Assembly (NCBI RefSeq): GCF_009689005.1
Contig: NZ_AP021879.1
Span: 4,216,001 to 4,280,000 of the forward strand
Source of the DNA: Desulfosarcina ovata subsp. ovata
GTDB lineage: Bacteria > Desulfobacterota > Desulfobacteria > Desulfobacterales > Desulfosarcinaceae
Direction of reading: 5' to 3'
Length of the DNA: 64,000 nt
The translations under genes were made by a program, and so were the position numbers. Under the pieces are notes generated by a model that was given only the letters and a program-made list of their open reading frames with translations, had not been told where the DNA came from and did no database searches. The first letter of the stretch is position 1. The number at the start of each line of letters is the position of its first letter. Positions 26,249-34,940 of this stretch are shown in pieces.

Positions 26249-27217
26249 TCAGCCTTCTGCTTCCTTTTCGAGTTCATCCAGTTTGTCCGCATCGGAAACG
26301 GCAATGTCCACCAGGCTTTTCGGAATGGAGCTCTGCTCGCACATGGTGCGAATCTCCTTTTCCACATCGCTGAATTCCATGATCTCGCGGATGGATTCGA
26401 TGTAGCCGAGCATGTCTTCCGGCGGGATATCCTTCAAGGCAGGCCCTTCCGCTTCCGCCTTCTTTCTTGCGGCTTCCTCTTCGGCCAGGCGCTGCTTCTC
26501 CTTGAGTTCTTCTTCCATGGCCTTTTTTACCCCATCGAGCATGCTCTGATCAACCTGCATCATTTCCATGATCAAGGCTTCGGTAACGTCGTTGTCAAAA
26601 AGATGCTTCGCCTTTTCTTCGTCGGATTTGGATTCCACGGCCTTGAGCAGCGTTTTCACTCTTTCCCGTTCGGCGAGTTCCTTCTTGATTGTCTCTTTCA
26701 CCTCGGCCAGCTTTTCCTCGGTAATCTCCATTGAGCCGATGATCACCTGGGAATCAATTTTTTCGTCAATCAACAGGCGGATGCCTTCGTCTCCGGGCAA
26801 TCCCTTGGCCTTGGCGGTCAACAGATCGAGCCTGGCCTTTTCAACAGCCCGGATCACTTCCGGTCTGCGGTCGGGGTACCGGAGTTCCGGCCATGTCGTT
26901 CCGATGTCGTCAAGAAGCCTCGTGGTGGCCGCATAAGGTTCGCTGGCGTCCTCCAGGGTAAGTGCCGCGATGGCACCGTTCAGATCCTTCAGCATGGGCT
27001 TTCCGACACTGCGCATTTTATCGACGGCCCATCGCAGTTGCATCAAGTTCCCACCATGGCGCGATACATTCCGGCCGGCGGCGTCGAGTTCACCGGCAAG
27101 TTTTTGAATTGTCGCTTCCAAGTTGCTATCCGCAACATCTTTGGAATCAAGTGCAAGGATGTTTTCCTCCATCAACAGCCAGAGCGGTTTGTCCTTTCTG
27201 TCATCGCTTGTTGCCAT
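26249..27217 (-). CDS. Conserved-looking cytoplasmic coiled-coil protein of unknown function
   Basis: The true start is the ATG at 27217, behind AAAGGAGCTC; upstream codons in frame are non-coding. The product is 322 residues, highly charged and helical, with no signal peptide or membrane span. Recognisable stretches are MATSDDRKDKPLWLLMEENI, a Lys/Glu coiled coil (MEEELKEKQRLAEEEAARKK) near 235-260, and an acidic C-terminus (DKLDELEKEAEG). I do not recognise a family. It is divergent from an enoyl-CoA hydratase and shares the intergenic region with it, including a palindrome at 27281-27304. Confidence 0.7.
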   Translation of the reverse strand: MATSDDRKDKPLWLLMEENILALDSKDVADSNLEATIQKLAGELDAAGRNVSRHGGNLMQLRWAVDKMRSVGKPMLKDLNGAIAALTLEDASEPYAATTRLLDDIGTTWPELRYPDRRPEVIRAVEKARLDLLTAKAKGLPGDEGIRLLIDEKIDSQVIIGSMEITEEKLAEVKETIKKELAERERVKTLLKAVESKSDEEKAKHLFDNDVTEALIMEMMQVDQSMLDGVKKAMEEELKEKQRLAEEEAARKKAEAEGPALKDIPPEDMLGYIESIREIMEFSDVEKEIRTMCEQSSIPKSLVDIAVSDADKLDELEKEAEG

Positions 27218-27280
27218 TTTCCGAGCTCCTTTTTTTTGGATTTGAATCCCGTGATAACCACAGGGATAGAAACAGGGTGA

Positions 27281-27304
27281 CCCCCAATGCTGCAACTTTG
27301 GGGG
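27281..27304. promoter_or_regulatory. GC-capped palindrome between divergent genes
   Basis: A 24-bp inverted repeat has five C on one side, five G on the other, AA/TT inside these, and TGCA at the centre. A near-identical palindrome occurs at 52311-52332, upstream of an acyl-CoA synthetase. It may be an operator shared by CoA-metabolism genes, or a small hairpin-forming repeat. Confidence 0.5.
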
Positions 27305-27507
27305 TAAATCCGTTGCAAGCCCTTCACGGATCGATAAAAAAGTGGGATATTGATGCCAAGTCAATGCAATTTATAGAGCATCCTATATTCGAGTCAAGAA
27401 GAAACCGAAACCGGGAAGTATATAATTTATCTTAAAAACAGTTGATTGTGCATGCGAAAGCCCCTATAAACCAGAAATTAACACGATCAGTGGATATTGA
27501 GAAAAAA

Positions 27508-28266
27508 ATGATGAAACCGGAAATAAACGATCATGTTGCCGTGATCCGCATTGACCATCCGCCGGCCAATGCCTGGGATTTAACCACCATGACGGATTTC
27601 GGCAAGGCCATCGCCCAGGTGGAATCCGACCCTTCTGTTCGGGTTCTCATCATTACCGGTGCCGGAGACAAATTCTTCTCCGCCGGTTTCGATGTCAGCG
27701 ACGCGGAAAACACCGCAGCGATCAGTAATCTCGGCCGGGATGTTTGGCGGCGGCTTGACCGCTTTCCCAAACCGGTCATCGCCGCCATCAACGGCTATGC
27801 CCTGGGCGGTGGTCTGGAACTGGCCATGGCCTGTCACTTTCGGCTCCTGGCTGATGCGCCCCGGTTGAAGATGGGGCTGACCGAACTCAACCTCGGCATC
27901 ATTCCCGGCTGGGGAGGCACCCAACGGCTGCCCCGGCTTGTGGGGCGGGCCAAAGCCCTGGAGATGATCCTTTTCAGTCAGACCCTCGATGCCCGCGAAG
28001 CGTTTGACTGCGGTCTCGTCGACCGGCTGGTCCCACCGGAACAACTCCTTGATGAGGCCATGGTCATGGCCAAACGGTTGGCCGAGCGACCGCCGGTGGC
28101 CGTACGCTGTGTGCTGGACGCGTTTTCGGCCGGCACCTATGAGGGGCTCGACCAGGGCCTGATGACCGAGGCCGAAGGTGCCGGCACCGTCCGTCAGACT
28201 GAAGATCGGGAAGAAGGCTTTGCGGCGTTCAAGGAGAAACGCAAGCCGCGATTCGTCGGCCGGTAG
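27508..28266 (+). CDS. Enoyl-CoA hydratase/isomerase
   Basis: I start at the ATG at 27508 (MMKPEINDHVAVIRID); an in-frame TTG upstream gives an unlikely extension. The 252-residue crotonase-fold enzyme shows the oxyanion-hole segments FFSAGFDVSD and NGYALGGGLELAMACHFRLL. The second catalytic Glu is in the phrase GLTELNLGIIPGWGGTQRLP. Both catalytic Glu positions of crotonase appear conserved, which favours a true hydratase: it adds water to trans-2-enoyl-CoA in beta-oxidation or a related pathway. No other beta-oxidation genes adjoin it, so the physiological substrate is open. Confidence 0.9.
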   Translation: MMKPEINDHVAVIRIDHPPANAWDLTTMTDFGKAIAQVESDPSVRVLIITGAGDKFFSAGFDVSDAENTAAISNLGRDVWRRLDRFPKPVIAAINGYALGGGLELAMACHFRLLADAPRLKMGLTELNLGIIPGWGGTQRLPRLVGRAKALEMILFSQTLDAREAFDCGLVDRLVPPEQLLDEAMVMAKRLAERPPVAVRCVLDAFSAGTYEGLDQGLMTEAEGAGTVRQTEDREEGFAAFKEKRKPRFVGR

Positions 28267-28289
28267 CACGCCCGCGCCGATGAAAAAGC

Positions 28290-28318
28290 TTGACAGTGAA
28301 GCGGCGAGCCTGTAGCTT
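28290..28318 (+). promoter_or_regulatory. Promoter of the aromatic amino acid operon
   Basis: TTGACA (28290-28295), a 17-base spacer and TAGCTT (28313-28318) give a predicted start near 28325. That leaves about 36 bases before the leader-peptide ATG, a classical layout for an attenuated biosynthetic operon. Confidence 0.65.
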
Positions 28319-28360
28319 TGGGCCAATTCAGCGCCATCGACAATGTAAAGGACAGATTCG

Positions 28361-28432
28361 ATGTTTCACTTTTTTACCGGCAGCTATTTTTGCTTTTATT
28401 ATTTTAGCAAGGGTCTGCCTGGCGCGCGCTGA
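28361..28432 (+). CDS. Phe/Tyr-rich attenuator leader peptide
   Basis: A 23-codon ORF has AAAGGA eight bases before its ATG. It begins MFHFFTGSYFCFYYF and then continues SKGLPGAR. Six of the 23 residues are Phe and three are Tyr, all within the first 15 codons. It lies between a good promoter and an intrinsic terminator, upstream of pheA-aroE-aroA-aroC-aminotransferase-tyrA-pheA2. By analogy with pheL of enterobacteria, ribosome stalling at Phe/Tyr codons when the charged tRNAs are scarce would prevent termination. The peptide has no expected function of its own. It is not homologous in sequence to pheL as far as I can tell. Confidence 0.85.
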   Translation: MFHFFTGSYFCFYYFSKGLPGAR

Positions 28433-28501
28433 ATGTCCTGAGAAACCAAAAAAGACAAACCAAGCCGTGGGCAGACCTTAACTCCCACGGCTTTTTCTTT
28501 T
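28412..28501 (+). terminator. Attenuator: antiterminator/terminator switch
   Basis: The terminator is AAGCCGTGGG (28462-28471) paired with CCCACGGCTT (28484-28493), followed by TTTCTTTT. The alternative fold pairs GGTCTGCC (28412-28419, inside the last leader codons) perfectly with GGCAGACC (28470-28477). It extends by GGC/GCC (28421-28423 with 28464-28466) across a small internal loop. The two folds exclude each other. A ribosome stalled on the Phe/Tyr codons leaves 28412-28423 free to form the antiterminator. A ribosome at the stop codon (28430-28432) covers it and allows termination. A second GC-rich hairpin (about 28503-28534) follows the terminator. Confidence 0.85.
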
Positions 28502-28662
28502 CAGGGGCCGTGGAGAACCTTCTCCCCGGCCCTTTGTATAGTTTTTACGATAATGCTTTTGGCAAGGCCAGAGGGAGGAAGCTGTATAATCCATACCGCG
28601 ACGACCGATAACGCCGCCTAAAAACATTATCTTGAAAGCTATATCAGGAGCGGACAACCATC

Positions 28663-29775
28663 ATGGATGAACCTGGCACCCCCCCGGACTGCAGCATGGC
28701 AACCGATATCTGCGATATCCGCCAGCAGATCGACGACATCGACAACACGATTCTCGAACTGATCAACCGGCGCCTCAACCTGGCCAAACGGATCGGTGAG
28801 CTGAAAAAAGACAGCGGCAACCAGGTGGTCGACAGCACCCGCGAAAGCGAGATCCTGAGGCGCTTGACGGCCCTCAACAAAGGGCCGCTCAACCCCAACG
28901 TGCTGCACCACATCTTTATCGATATCATTGCCGCGGCGCGGGCCATCCAGGCCTCCCAGCGGGTGGCCTACCTGGGTCCCGAAGCCACCTTCACCCATCT
29001 GGCAGCCACCAGCCATTTCGGCTATTCGGTCACCTATGTGCCCCAGCCCAGCATCCGTGAAATCTTCAGCGAGGTGGAGAAAGGGGCCTGCGATTACGGA
29101 GTGGTGCCGGTGGAAAACTCGGTGGAAGGGTCGGTGCGCCACACCCTGGATCTCTTCTTCGAGTCGGAGCTTTGCATCTGCGCCGAACGTTACCAGCCGG
29201 TCTCTTACGATCTTTTGGCCCAGCAGGTCGGTCTGTCGGCCATCGGGACCGTTTATGCCCACTCCCAGGCCCTCAATCAGTGCCGGGCCTGGCTGAACCA
29301 GTACCTTCCGGCGGCGTCACTGAAAGAGTGCAGCTCCAGCGCTTTTGCCGTTCAGCAGGCCATGCAGGAGAAAGCGGCGGCGGCCATCGCCGGCGGCGGT
29401 GCGGCCGCCCTTTTCGGGCTCGAAGCAGCGGCCTCCAAGATCGAGGATTTTTCCCGGCCGCCCACGCGGTTTCTGGTAATCGGCAAGGAGCGGGTCAGGC
29501 CCTCGGGCAAGGACAAGACCTCCCTGATGTTCGCCCTGGCCCATGTTCCCGGCGCCCTGGCCGGTGCCCTGACGCCCATCACCGACGAGGCCATCAACCT
29601 GCTCAAGATCGAATCGCGACCCACGCGGCACGAAAGCTGGAGCCATTTTTTCTTTATCGACCTGGAAGGGCATCTGGAAGAGGAGAGCATTCAACGGGCC
29701 ATCGGCCGGATTCGCCCGCATACCCTTTATCTTAAAAACCTGGGTTCCTATCCCATGATCGGCCAAGGGGTGTAG
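28663..29775 (+). CDS. pheA: Bifunctional chorismate mutase/prephenate dehydratase (P-protein)
   Basis: The 370-residue protein has an AroQ-type chorismate mutase domain (about 15-95, DIRQQIDDIDNTILELINRR). A prephenate dehydratase domain follows (about 98-275, VAYLGPEATFTHLAA, VPVENSVEGSVRHTLDL, with the TRF signature in PPTRFLVIG). A C-terminal ACT domain is the Phe-binding regulatory site (ALAHVPGALAGALTPI, then LLKIESRPTR). It converts chorismate to prephenate and then phenylpyruvate in the cytoplasm. It is the first structural gene of the operon, about 160 bases after the attenuator. The AGGAG is 12 bases before the ATG, rather far. A second, stand-alone prephenate dehydratase ends the same operon. 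Confidence 0.95.
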   Translation: MDEPGTPPDCSMATDICDIRQQIDDIDNTILELINRRLNLAKRIGELKKDSGNQVVDSTRESEILRRLTALNKGPLNPNVLHHIFIDIIAAARAIQASQRVAYLGPEATFTHLAATSHFGYSVTYVPQPSIREIFSEVEKGACDYGVVPVENSVEGSVRHTLDLFFESELCICAERYQPVSYDLLAQQVGLSAIGTVYAHSQALNQCRAWLNQYLPAASLKECSSSAFAVQQAMQEKAAAAIAGGGAAALFGLEAAASKIEDFSRPPTRFLVIGKERVRPSGKDKTSLMFALAHVPGALAGALTPITDEAINLLKIESRPTRHESWSHFFFIDLEGHLEEESIQRAIGRIRPHTLYLKNLGSYPMIGQGV

Positions 29776-29777
29776 CC

Positions 29778-30620
29778 ATGACCGCTACCGACGCTAAATT
29801 GACCATCGGCACGCACACCCGGCTGTTTGGGGTGATCGGTGATCCGATTGTCCACAGCCTCAGCCCGCTCATGCACAACACGGCCTTCCGCCAGACCGGA
29901 GTGGACGCAGTTTACCTGGCGTTTCACGTCAAGGACCTGCCCGGTGCCGTGGCCGGCTTCCGTGCGCTGAACATGGGCGGCGTCAGTGTGACCATTCCCC
30001 ACAAGGTTTCGATCATGGATCTTCTGGATGAGGTGGAACCCATGGCCCGGGAGATCGGGGCGGTCAACTCCATCATCAATCAGGGGGGGCACCTGATCGG
30101 CTTTAATTCGGACAGTCCGGGTGCCACTGCCGCCCTATCGGAAAAGACGGTGATCAAGGGCAAGCGGGTGGCGGTGATCGGGGCCGGTGGCGCGGCCCGG
30201 GCCATGGCCCACGGCATCCGGAGCCACGGGGGAAGGCTGACGATCGTCAACCGCAGCGAAGCCAGGGGGCGTCAGCTGGCCGAAGCGATGGATGGCGAAT
30301 TCTGTCCCCTGGCCGATTTCAGGGGTGACGGCACCGACATCCTGGTGAATACCACCTCCGTGGGGATGTCACCGGATACGGACCACATGCCGGTTTCCAG
30401 AGACAGCCTCCGTTCGGGGATGACCGTCATGGACATGGTCTACAACCCGCTGGAGACCCGACTGCTCCGCTCGGCCCGGGAAATCGGCTGTACGGTCGTG
30501 GACGGGGTGGCCATGTTTGTCCACCAGGGGGCCATCCAGTTCGAACGCTGGACCGGACAAAAGGCGCCCGTGGCGCTGATGAAGAAGATTGTTCTCAATG
30601 CCCTGACGGGCAGAGCCTGA
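29778..30620 (+). CDS. aroE: Shikimate dehydrogenase
   Basis: The 280-residue protein has the substrate site GVIGDPIVHSLSPLMHN and the catalytic Lys/Asp region VSVTIPHKVSIMDLLDE. The NADP-binding loop is VAVIGAGGAARAMAHGI and the C-terminal motif is GVAMFVHQGAIQFERWTG. It reduces 3-dehydroshikimate to shikimate. The ATG lies two bases after the pheA stop, so translation is probably coupled. Confidence 0.95.
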   Translation: MTATDAKLTIGTHTRLFGVIGDPIVHSLSPLMHNTAFRQTGVDAVYLAFHVKDLPGAVAGFRALNMGGVSVTIPHKVSIMDLLDEVEPMAREIGAVNSIINQGGHLIGFNSDSPGATAALSEKTVIKGKRVAVIGAGGAARAMAHGIRSHGGRLTIVNRSEARGRQLAEAMDGEFCPLADFRGDGTDILVNTTSVGMSPDTDHMPVSRDSLRSGMTVMDMVYNPLETRLLRSAREIGCTVVDGVAMFVHQGAIQFERWTGQKAPVALMKKIVLNALTGRA

Positions 30621-30652
30621 CCGTGTCATCAATTCTTACCAGGGAAAAAACC

Positions 30653-31915
30653 ATGATTGAAATCAAGCCCCATCCCATCGGCCGCTGCCGGATTCGTGTA
30701 CCGGGCTCCAAGAGCTACACCCACCGCACCCTCATAGCCGCGGCTTTGGCCGACGGCACCAGTACCGTGCGTGATCCCCTGCGCAGCCAGGACACCCTGT
30801 TGACCCTCGCCGCCCTGGAAAAGCTGGGCGCGACGGTCGACGACCGGGAAAGCCACATCGTGATCCAGGGGCTCGGCGGCCGCTTCAAACCTTGCGCCGA
30901 CCCGATCTATCTGGCCAATTCGGGAACCTCCATGCGTCTTTTGGCCGGTGTGGCCGCCCTGGGAGAGGGTGTCTACACCCTGACCGGCACCCCGCGGATG
31001 TACCACCGGCCCATCGGCCATCTGCTGGATGCCCTCAACGGTCTGGGCATTGCCGCCCGGGCGCTGGAGACCGCCGGCTGCCCTCCGGTGGAAATTCCGG
31101 GCGGCCAGGCGAGCGGCGGGTCGGTCGCCATCAACTGCAGCGTAAGCAGCCAGTTCCTCTCCGCCCTGCTGCTCATGGCGCCGTGCACCCGGGACGGGAT
31201 GACCATCACGGTTTCCCACGGCCCGGTCTCGCGTCCCTATGTGGACATGACCGTGGACATCCTGGCGCGTTTCGGCATCCAGGTCCGGCGCGACGGTTAC
31301 ACCCGCTTTGACGTTCCCGGTGGTCAGACATACCGGGCCGGAGACTATACGGTGGAGCCGGATGCTTCCCAGGCCGGTTATTTCTGGGGGGCGGCGGCCA
31401 TCACCGGCGGCAGCGTCACGGTGGGCGGGGTGTCGACGGCATCCAGCCAGGGCGACGTGGGCCTGGCGCAGGTTTTCGAGCGCATGGGCTGCCACGTGGT
31501 GCACGCGGCCGACGGGATCACGGTAACCGGTGGGCACCTGCGGGCCGTCACCGTGGACATGGCCGACATGCCCGATATGGTGCCCACCCTGGCAGTGGTG
31601 GCGGCCTTCGCCGAAGGGACCACGGTGATCGAGAACGTTTCGCACCTCAAGGCCAAGGAGAGCGACCGGCTCACCGCCACCTGCAACGAGCTGAAGAAGA
31701 TGGGCATTGACGCCGTGGCCGACGCCGACAGCCTGCGGGTGACCGGTGGCCGTCCCCGGGGGGCCGAGATTGACACCTACGACGACCATCGCATGGCCAT
31801 GAGTTTTGCCATGGCCGGGCTGGTGGTGCCGGGGGTGAAAATTGCCGACCCGGGCTGTGTGGAAAAATCCTTTCCTGACTTCTGGCAGGTATGGGAACAG
31901 CTCCGTGCCGAGTAA
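30653..31915 (+). CDS. aroA: 3-phosphoshikimate 1-carboxyvinyltransferase (EPSP synthase)
   Basis: The ATG at 30653 follows AGGGA at eight bases; an in-frame GTG at 30623 would give ten extra, unconserved residues. The 420-residue enzyme has the N-terminal substrate loop VPGSKSYTHRTLIAAALADG and the LANSGTSMRLLAG motif. SSQFLSALLLMAPC lies mid-protein, and RLTATCNELKKMG with the YDDHRMAMSFAMAG motif lies near the end. It transfers enolpyruvate from PEP to shikimate 3-phosphate. Confidence 0.95.
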   Translation: MIEIKPHPIGRCRIRVPGSKSYTHRTLIAAALADGTSTVRDPLRSQDTLLTLAALEKLGATVDDRESHIVIQGLGGRFKPCADPIYLANSGTSMRLLAGVAALGEGVYTLTGTPRMYHRPIGHLLDALNGLGIAARALETAGCPPVEIPGGQASGGSVAINCSVSSQFLSALLLMAPCTRDGMTITVSHGPVSRPYVDMTVDILARFGIQVRRDGYTRFDVPGGQTYRAGDYTVEPDASQAGYFWGAAAITGGSVTVGGVSTASSQGDVGLAQVFERMGCHVVHAADGITVTGGHLRAVTVDMADMPDMVPTLAVVAAFAEGTTVIENVSHLKAKESDRLTATCNELKKMGIDAVADADSLRVTGGRPRGAEIDTYDDHRMAMSFAMAGLVVPGVKIADPGCVEKSFPDFWQVWEQLRAE

Positions 31916-31958
31916 CGATTTTTTCAGGCGGTAATCCGCCGGTTATTGGAGGAAAACC

Positions 31959-33077
31959 ATGTCCAGTCGCTTCGGAACGCTATTGAATGTGTCCACCTTC
32001 GGCGAATCCCACTGCAAGGGGGTGGGGTCGATCCTGGACGGCTGCCCCCCGGGCATGCCCCTGGACGAAAGCGATATCCAGCCGCAGCTGGACCGGCGGC
32101 GGCCGGGCCAGAGCCGGCTGACCACCGACCGCCAGGAGGCCGACCAGGTGACCATCTTTTCCGGTGTGGAAAACGGACTCACCCTGGGAACGCCCATCGG
32201 GCTGATCGTATACAACAAGGATCAGCGGCCCGGGGATTACCGCGAGATGAGCAAGATCCCCCGGCCCTCCCATGCGGATTACACCTACCAGATGAAGTAC
32301 GGGATCCGCGCCTCGTCCGGCGGCGGTCGCGCCAGCGCCCGTGAGACCATCGGCCGGGTGGCGGCCGGTGCCGTGGCCGAAAAGATCCTGCGCCTGGGCT
32401 GTGGAATCGAGATCGTCGCCTGGGTCAGCGCGGTGAACACCATTGCCGCGGCCGAGGCCGACGTGCATACCATCACCCGGGATATGGTCGACACCAATCC
32501 GGTCCGCTGCCCGGACCCCGATGCCGCCCGCCGCATGGAGGCGCTGGTGGCCCAGGTCAAGGAGGAGAAGGACAGCGTCGGCGGCATCGTTACCTGCGTC
32601 TGCCGGAACGTGCCGGCCGGCTGGGGCGAACCGGTTTTCGACAAACTCGAGGCCCGGCTGGCCCAGGCCATGCTCTCCATTCCGGCCACCAAGGGCTTCG
32701 AAATCGGATCGGGGTTTGCCGGCACCCGCCTGCGCGGGTCGGCCCACAACGACCCTTTCCGGGCTGCCGAGGGGCGCCTGGGCACCGTGACCAACAACAG
32801 CGGCGGCATCCAGGGGGGGATCGCCAACGGCGAACCCATCGTCTTCCGGGTGGCCTTCAAACCGCCGGCCACCATCGGCCTGCCCCAAAAAACCGTCGAT
32901 TTCGACGGCAACCCGGTGGTCCTGGAGGCCAAGGGACGTCACGATCCCTGCGTGGTGCCACGGGCCGTGCCCATCGTGGAGACCATGGCCGCCCTGGTCC
33001 TGGCGGACGGCGCCTTGCGCCAGAAGGCCATCATGGGCTTTGATCATCTGCGCCGGTCCAGGCTGGGGGGAGACTGA
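31959..33077 (+). CDS. aroC: Chorismate synthase
   Basis: The 372-residue protein starts at an ATG behind GGAGGAAAACC. The family signatures are [20 protein letters not shown] at the N-terminus, the flavin/substrate-binding [19 protein letters not shown], and the C-terminal motif [20 protein letters not shown]. It needs reduced FMN and converts EPSP to chorismate, the branch point used by pheA and tyrA in this same operon. The stop lies five bases before the aminotransferase start. Confidence 0.96.
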   Translation: MSSRFGTLLNVSTFGESHCKGVGSILDGCPPGMPLDESDIQPQLDRRRPGQSRLTTDRQEADQVTIFSGVENGLTLGTPIGLIVYNKDQRPGDYREMSKIPRPSHADYTYQMKYGIRASSGGGRASARETIGRVAAGAVAEKILRLGCGIEIVAWVSAVNTIAAAEADVHTITRDMVDTNPVRCPDPDAARRMEALVAQVKEEKDSVGGIVTCVCRNVPAGWGEPVFDKLEARLAQAMLSIPATKGFEIGSGFAGTRLRGSAHNDPFRAAEGRLGTVTNNSGGIQGGIANGEPIVFRVAFKPPATIGLPQKTVDFDGNPVVLEAKGRHDPCVVPRAVPIVETMAALVLADGALRQKAIMGFDHLRRSRLGGD

Positions 33078-33081
33078 CACC

Positions 33082-34212
33082 GTGAGACTCTCCAAACGCG
33101 TACAGGAAATCGAAGGCTCCCGAACGGCACGCTTCATTCCCCTGATGGCCGAGATGCGGCGGCAGGGACGTTCGGTCATCAGCCTGGCCATCGGCGAACC
33201 GTCGTTCGACACCCCGGCACCGGTGATCGCGGCCACCAAAGCCGCCCTGGACCGGCAGGAAACCCGCTACAGCGAAATCCCCGGCCTGACCGGCCTGCGG
33301 ACAGCCCTGGCCGACCGGCTGGACGGTTGCCGCGCGGACAACATTGTCGTTTTCAACGGATCCAAACAGGCCCTGTATAGCATTTTCCAGACCCTTTTGG
33401 ATCCGGGCGACCAGGTGATCATCCCCCTGCCCTGCTGGGTAAGCTTCTCCGCCCAGGTCCGCCTGGCCGGCGGCGAGCCGGTGTTCGTTCCCACCATCGA
33501 TCATCAACTGGACATGAACGCCATTACCACCGCCATTTCCGGCCGCACCCGGGCGATCCTGATCAATTCCCCCAACAACCCCACCGGTGCGGTCTACCCC
33601 CGGGAGGCCCTGGAAACAATCGCCCGGTTGGCCGCGGACCGCGACCTCTATCTGGTGGCCGACGAAGCCTACGATTTCTTCGTCTACGATGGCCGCTCGC
33701 CGGTTTCGCTTTACGACCTGCCTTTGGTCCGGGAACGGCTGATCGTGACGCGCAGCTTTTCCAAGCACTACGCCATGACCGGCTTTCGCATCGGCTACGC
33801 CGTTGCCCCGGCGGATGTGGCCGCGGCCATGATCCGGCTGCACAGCCACCTGACCGGCAACGTCTGCACGTTCGCCCAGCACGGCGCCCTGGCGGCCCTT
33901 TCCATGGACGACGGCCTCCTGCGCCGGCGGCGCGAAGAACTGGAAGGCAAGCGGGATCTGGCCCTGAAAGAGATCGAGGGGCTGTTTGCCTGCATCCGTC
34001 CCGGGGGCGCCTTTTACCTTTTCGCGGATGTCCGCGGCCATCTTCAGCCGGGAGAGACCTCCGGTGACTTTGCCGCCCGCATTCTGGAGAAAACCGGCGT
34101 GGCCATGGTTCCCGGTGAGGATTTCGGCGTGGACGGGCATGTGCGCATCTGTTTCGCAGCTCCGGAAGAACAACTGATTGAGGCGTTCAAACGAATTCGT
34201 GAGGTGTTATGA
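33082..34212 (+). CDS. Class I/II PLP aminotransferase (probably aromatic or aspartate/prephenate type)
   Basis: The start is taken as GTG 33082, shortly after GGGGGGAG at the end of aroC. The product is 376 residues. It has NSPNNPTGAVYPREALE, VADEAYDFFVYDG, and the PLP lysine in TRSFSKHYAMTGFRIGYA. It is a cytoplasmic PLP enzyme. Location between aroC and tyrA suggests that it transaminates phenylpyruvate and 4-hydroxyphenylpyruvate, or prephenate. Sequence alone cannot separate these from aspartate aminotransferase. Its end overlaps tyrA by 4 bases. Confidence 0.88.
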   Translation: MRLSKRVQEIEGSRTARFIPLMAEMRRQGRSVISLAIGEPSFDTPAPVIAATKAALDRQETRYSEIPGLTGLRTALADRLDGCRADNIVVFNGSKQALYSIFQTLLDPGDQVIIPLPCWVSFSAQVRLAGGEPVFVPTIDHQLDMNAITTAISGRTRAILINSPNNPTGAVYPREALETIARLAADRDLYLVADEAYDFFVYDGRSPVSLYDLPLVRERLIVTRSFSKHYAMTGFRIGYAVAPADVAAAMIRLHSHLTGNVCTFAQHGALAALSMDDGLLRRRREELEGKRDLALKEIEGLFACIRPGGAFYLFADVRGHLQPGETSGDFAARILEKTGVAMVPGEDFGVDGHVRICFAAPEEQLIEAFKRIREVL

Positions 34213-34940
34213 GCAGTATCGGTATTATCGGTTTCGGGCGTTTCGGCAGGTTGACCGCCCACTACCTGGCCAAGGACTTTTCCGTGGCCGTGGCCACCCG
34301 CAGCGATCAGCGGGCGGCCATCGACGCCTGCGGCGCCCGGTCGGTGCCCTTCGAGACCGCCTGTAGCCAGAAGGTCGTGATCCTGTGCATGCCCATTTCG
34401 GCCATGCGCGACACCCTGCGCCGGGTGGCGCCGCTGCTGCGGCCAGGTACTCTGGTGATGGATGTCTGCTCGGTCAAGGTTTATCCGGTGCAGTGGATGC
34501 GGGAGCTGCTTCCCGAAGGGGTCTCGATCCTGCCCACCCACCCCATGTTCGGGCCAGACAGTGCCGCCGATTCGCTTCAGGGCCGCAAGATCGTCCTCTG
34601 TCCCGAGCGGATTGCCGAGGATCACTACGACCGCATCCGGCGCTGGCTGGAGAGCAAGGGGCTGGTGGTGATCCGCACCACGGCCGAGGAACATGACGAA
34701 AAGATTGCCGTCAGCCTCTCCCTGACCCATTTCATCGGCCGCTCCCTGTCGGCTTTCGGTGCCCGCGACCTGGACATCGACACGGAAGGATACAAGCGTC
34801 TCATGCACATCCTGGGCGTGGTCAGCCACGACACCTGGCAGCTTTTTGAAGACATGCATACTTACAACCCATATGCCCGACCCACGCGCCAGGCATTCAT
34901 CGATGCCATGACCGGCATTCACGAAAGGTTAGACGGATGA
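34209..34940 (+). CDS. tyrA: Prephenate (or arogenate) dehydrogenase
   Basis: The 243-residue protein has an N-terminal NAD(P) loop GIIGFGRFGRLTAHYLA, the strand VVILCMPISAMRD, the active-site region VSILPTHPMFGPDS, and a C-terminal helical dimerisation half with LSLTHFIGRSLSA. It oxidatively decarboxylates prephenate to 4-hydroxyphenylpyruvate, or arogenate to tyrosine. It is short for the family and has no ACT domain, so it is probably not feedback-inhibited through one. It overlaps its neighbours by 4 bases on both sides. Confidence 0.9.
   Translation: MSSIGIIGFGRFGRLTAHYLAKDFSVAVATRSDQRAAIDACGARSVPFETACSQKVVILCMPISAMRDTLRRVAPLLRPGTLVMDVCSVKVYPVQWMRELLPEGVSILPTHPMFGPDSAADSLQGRKIVLCPERIAEDHYDRIRRWLESKGLVVIRTTAEEHDEKIAVSLSLTHFIGRSLSAFGARDLDIDTEGYKRLMHILGVVSHDTWQLFEDMHTYNPYARPTRQAFIDAMTGIHERLDG

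Noticed and set aside
30629..33239. Long minus-strand open frames over aroA and aroC
   Set aside because: Low-complexity Gly/His/Pro-rich shadows of unmistakable aro genes.
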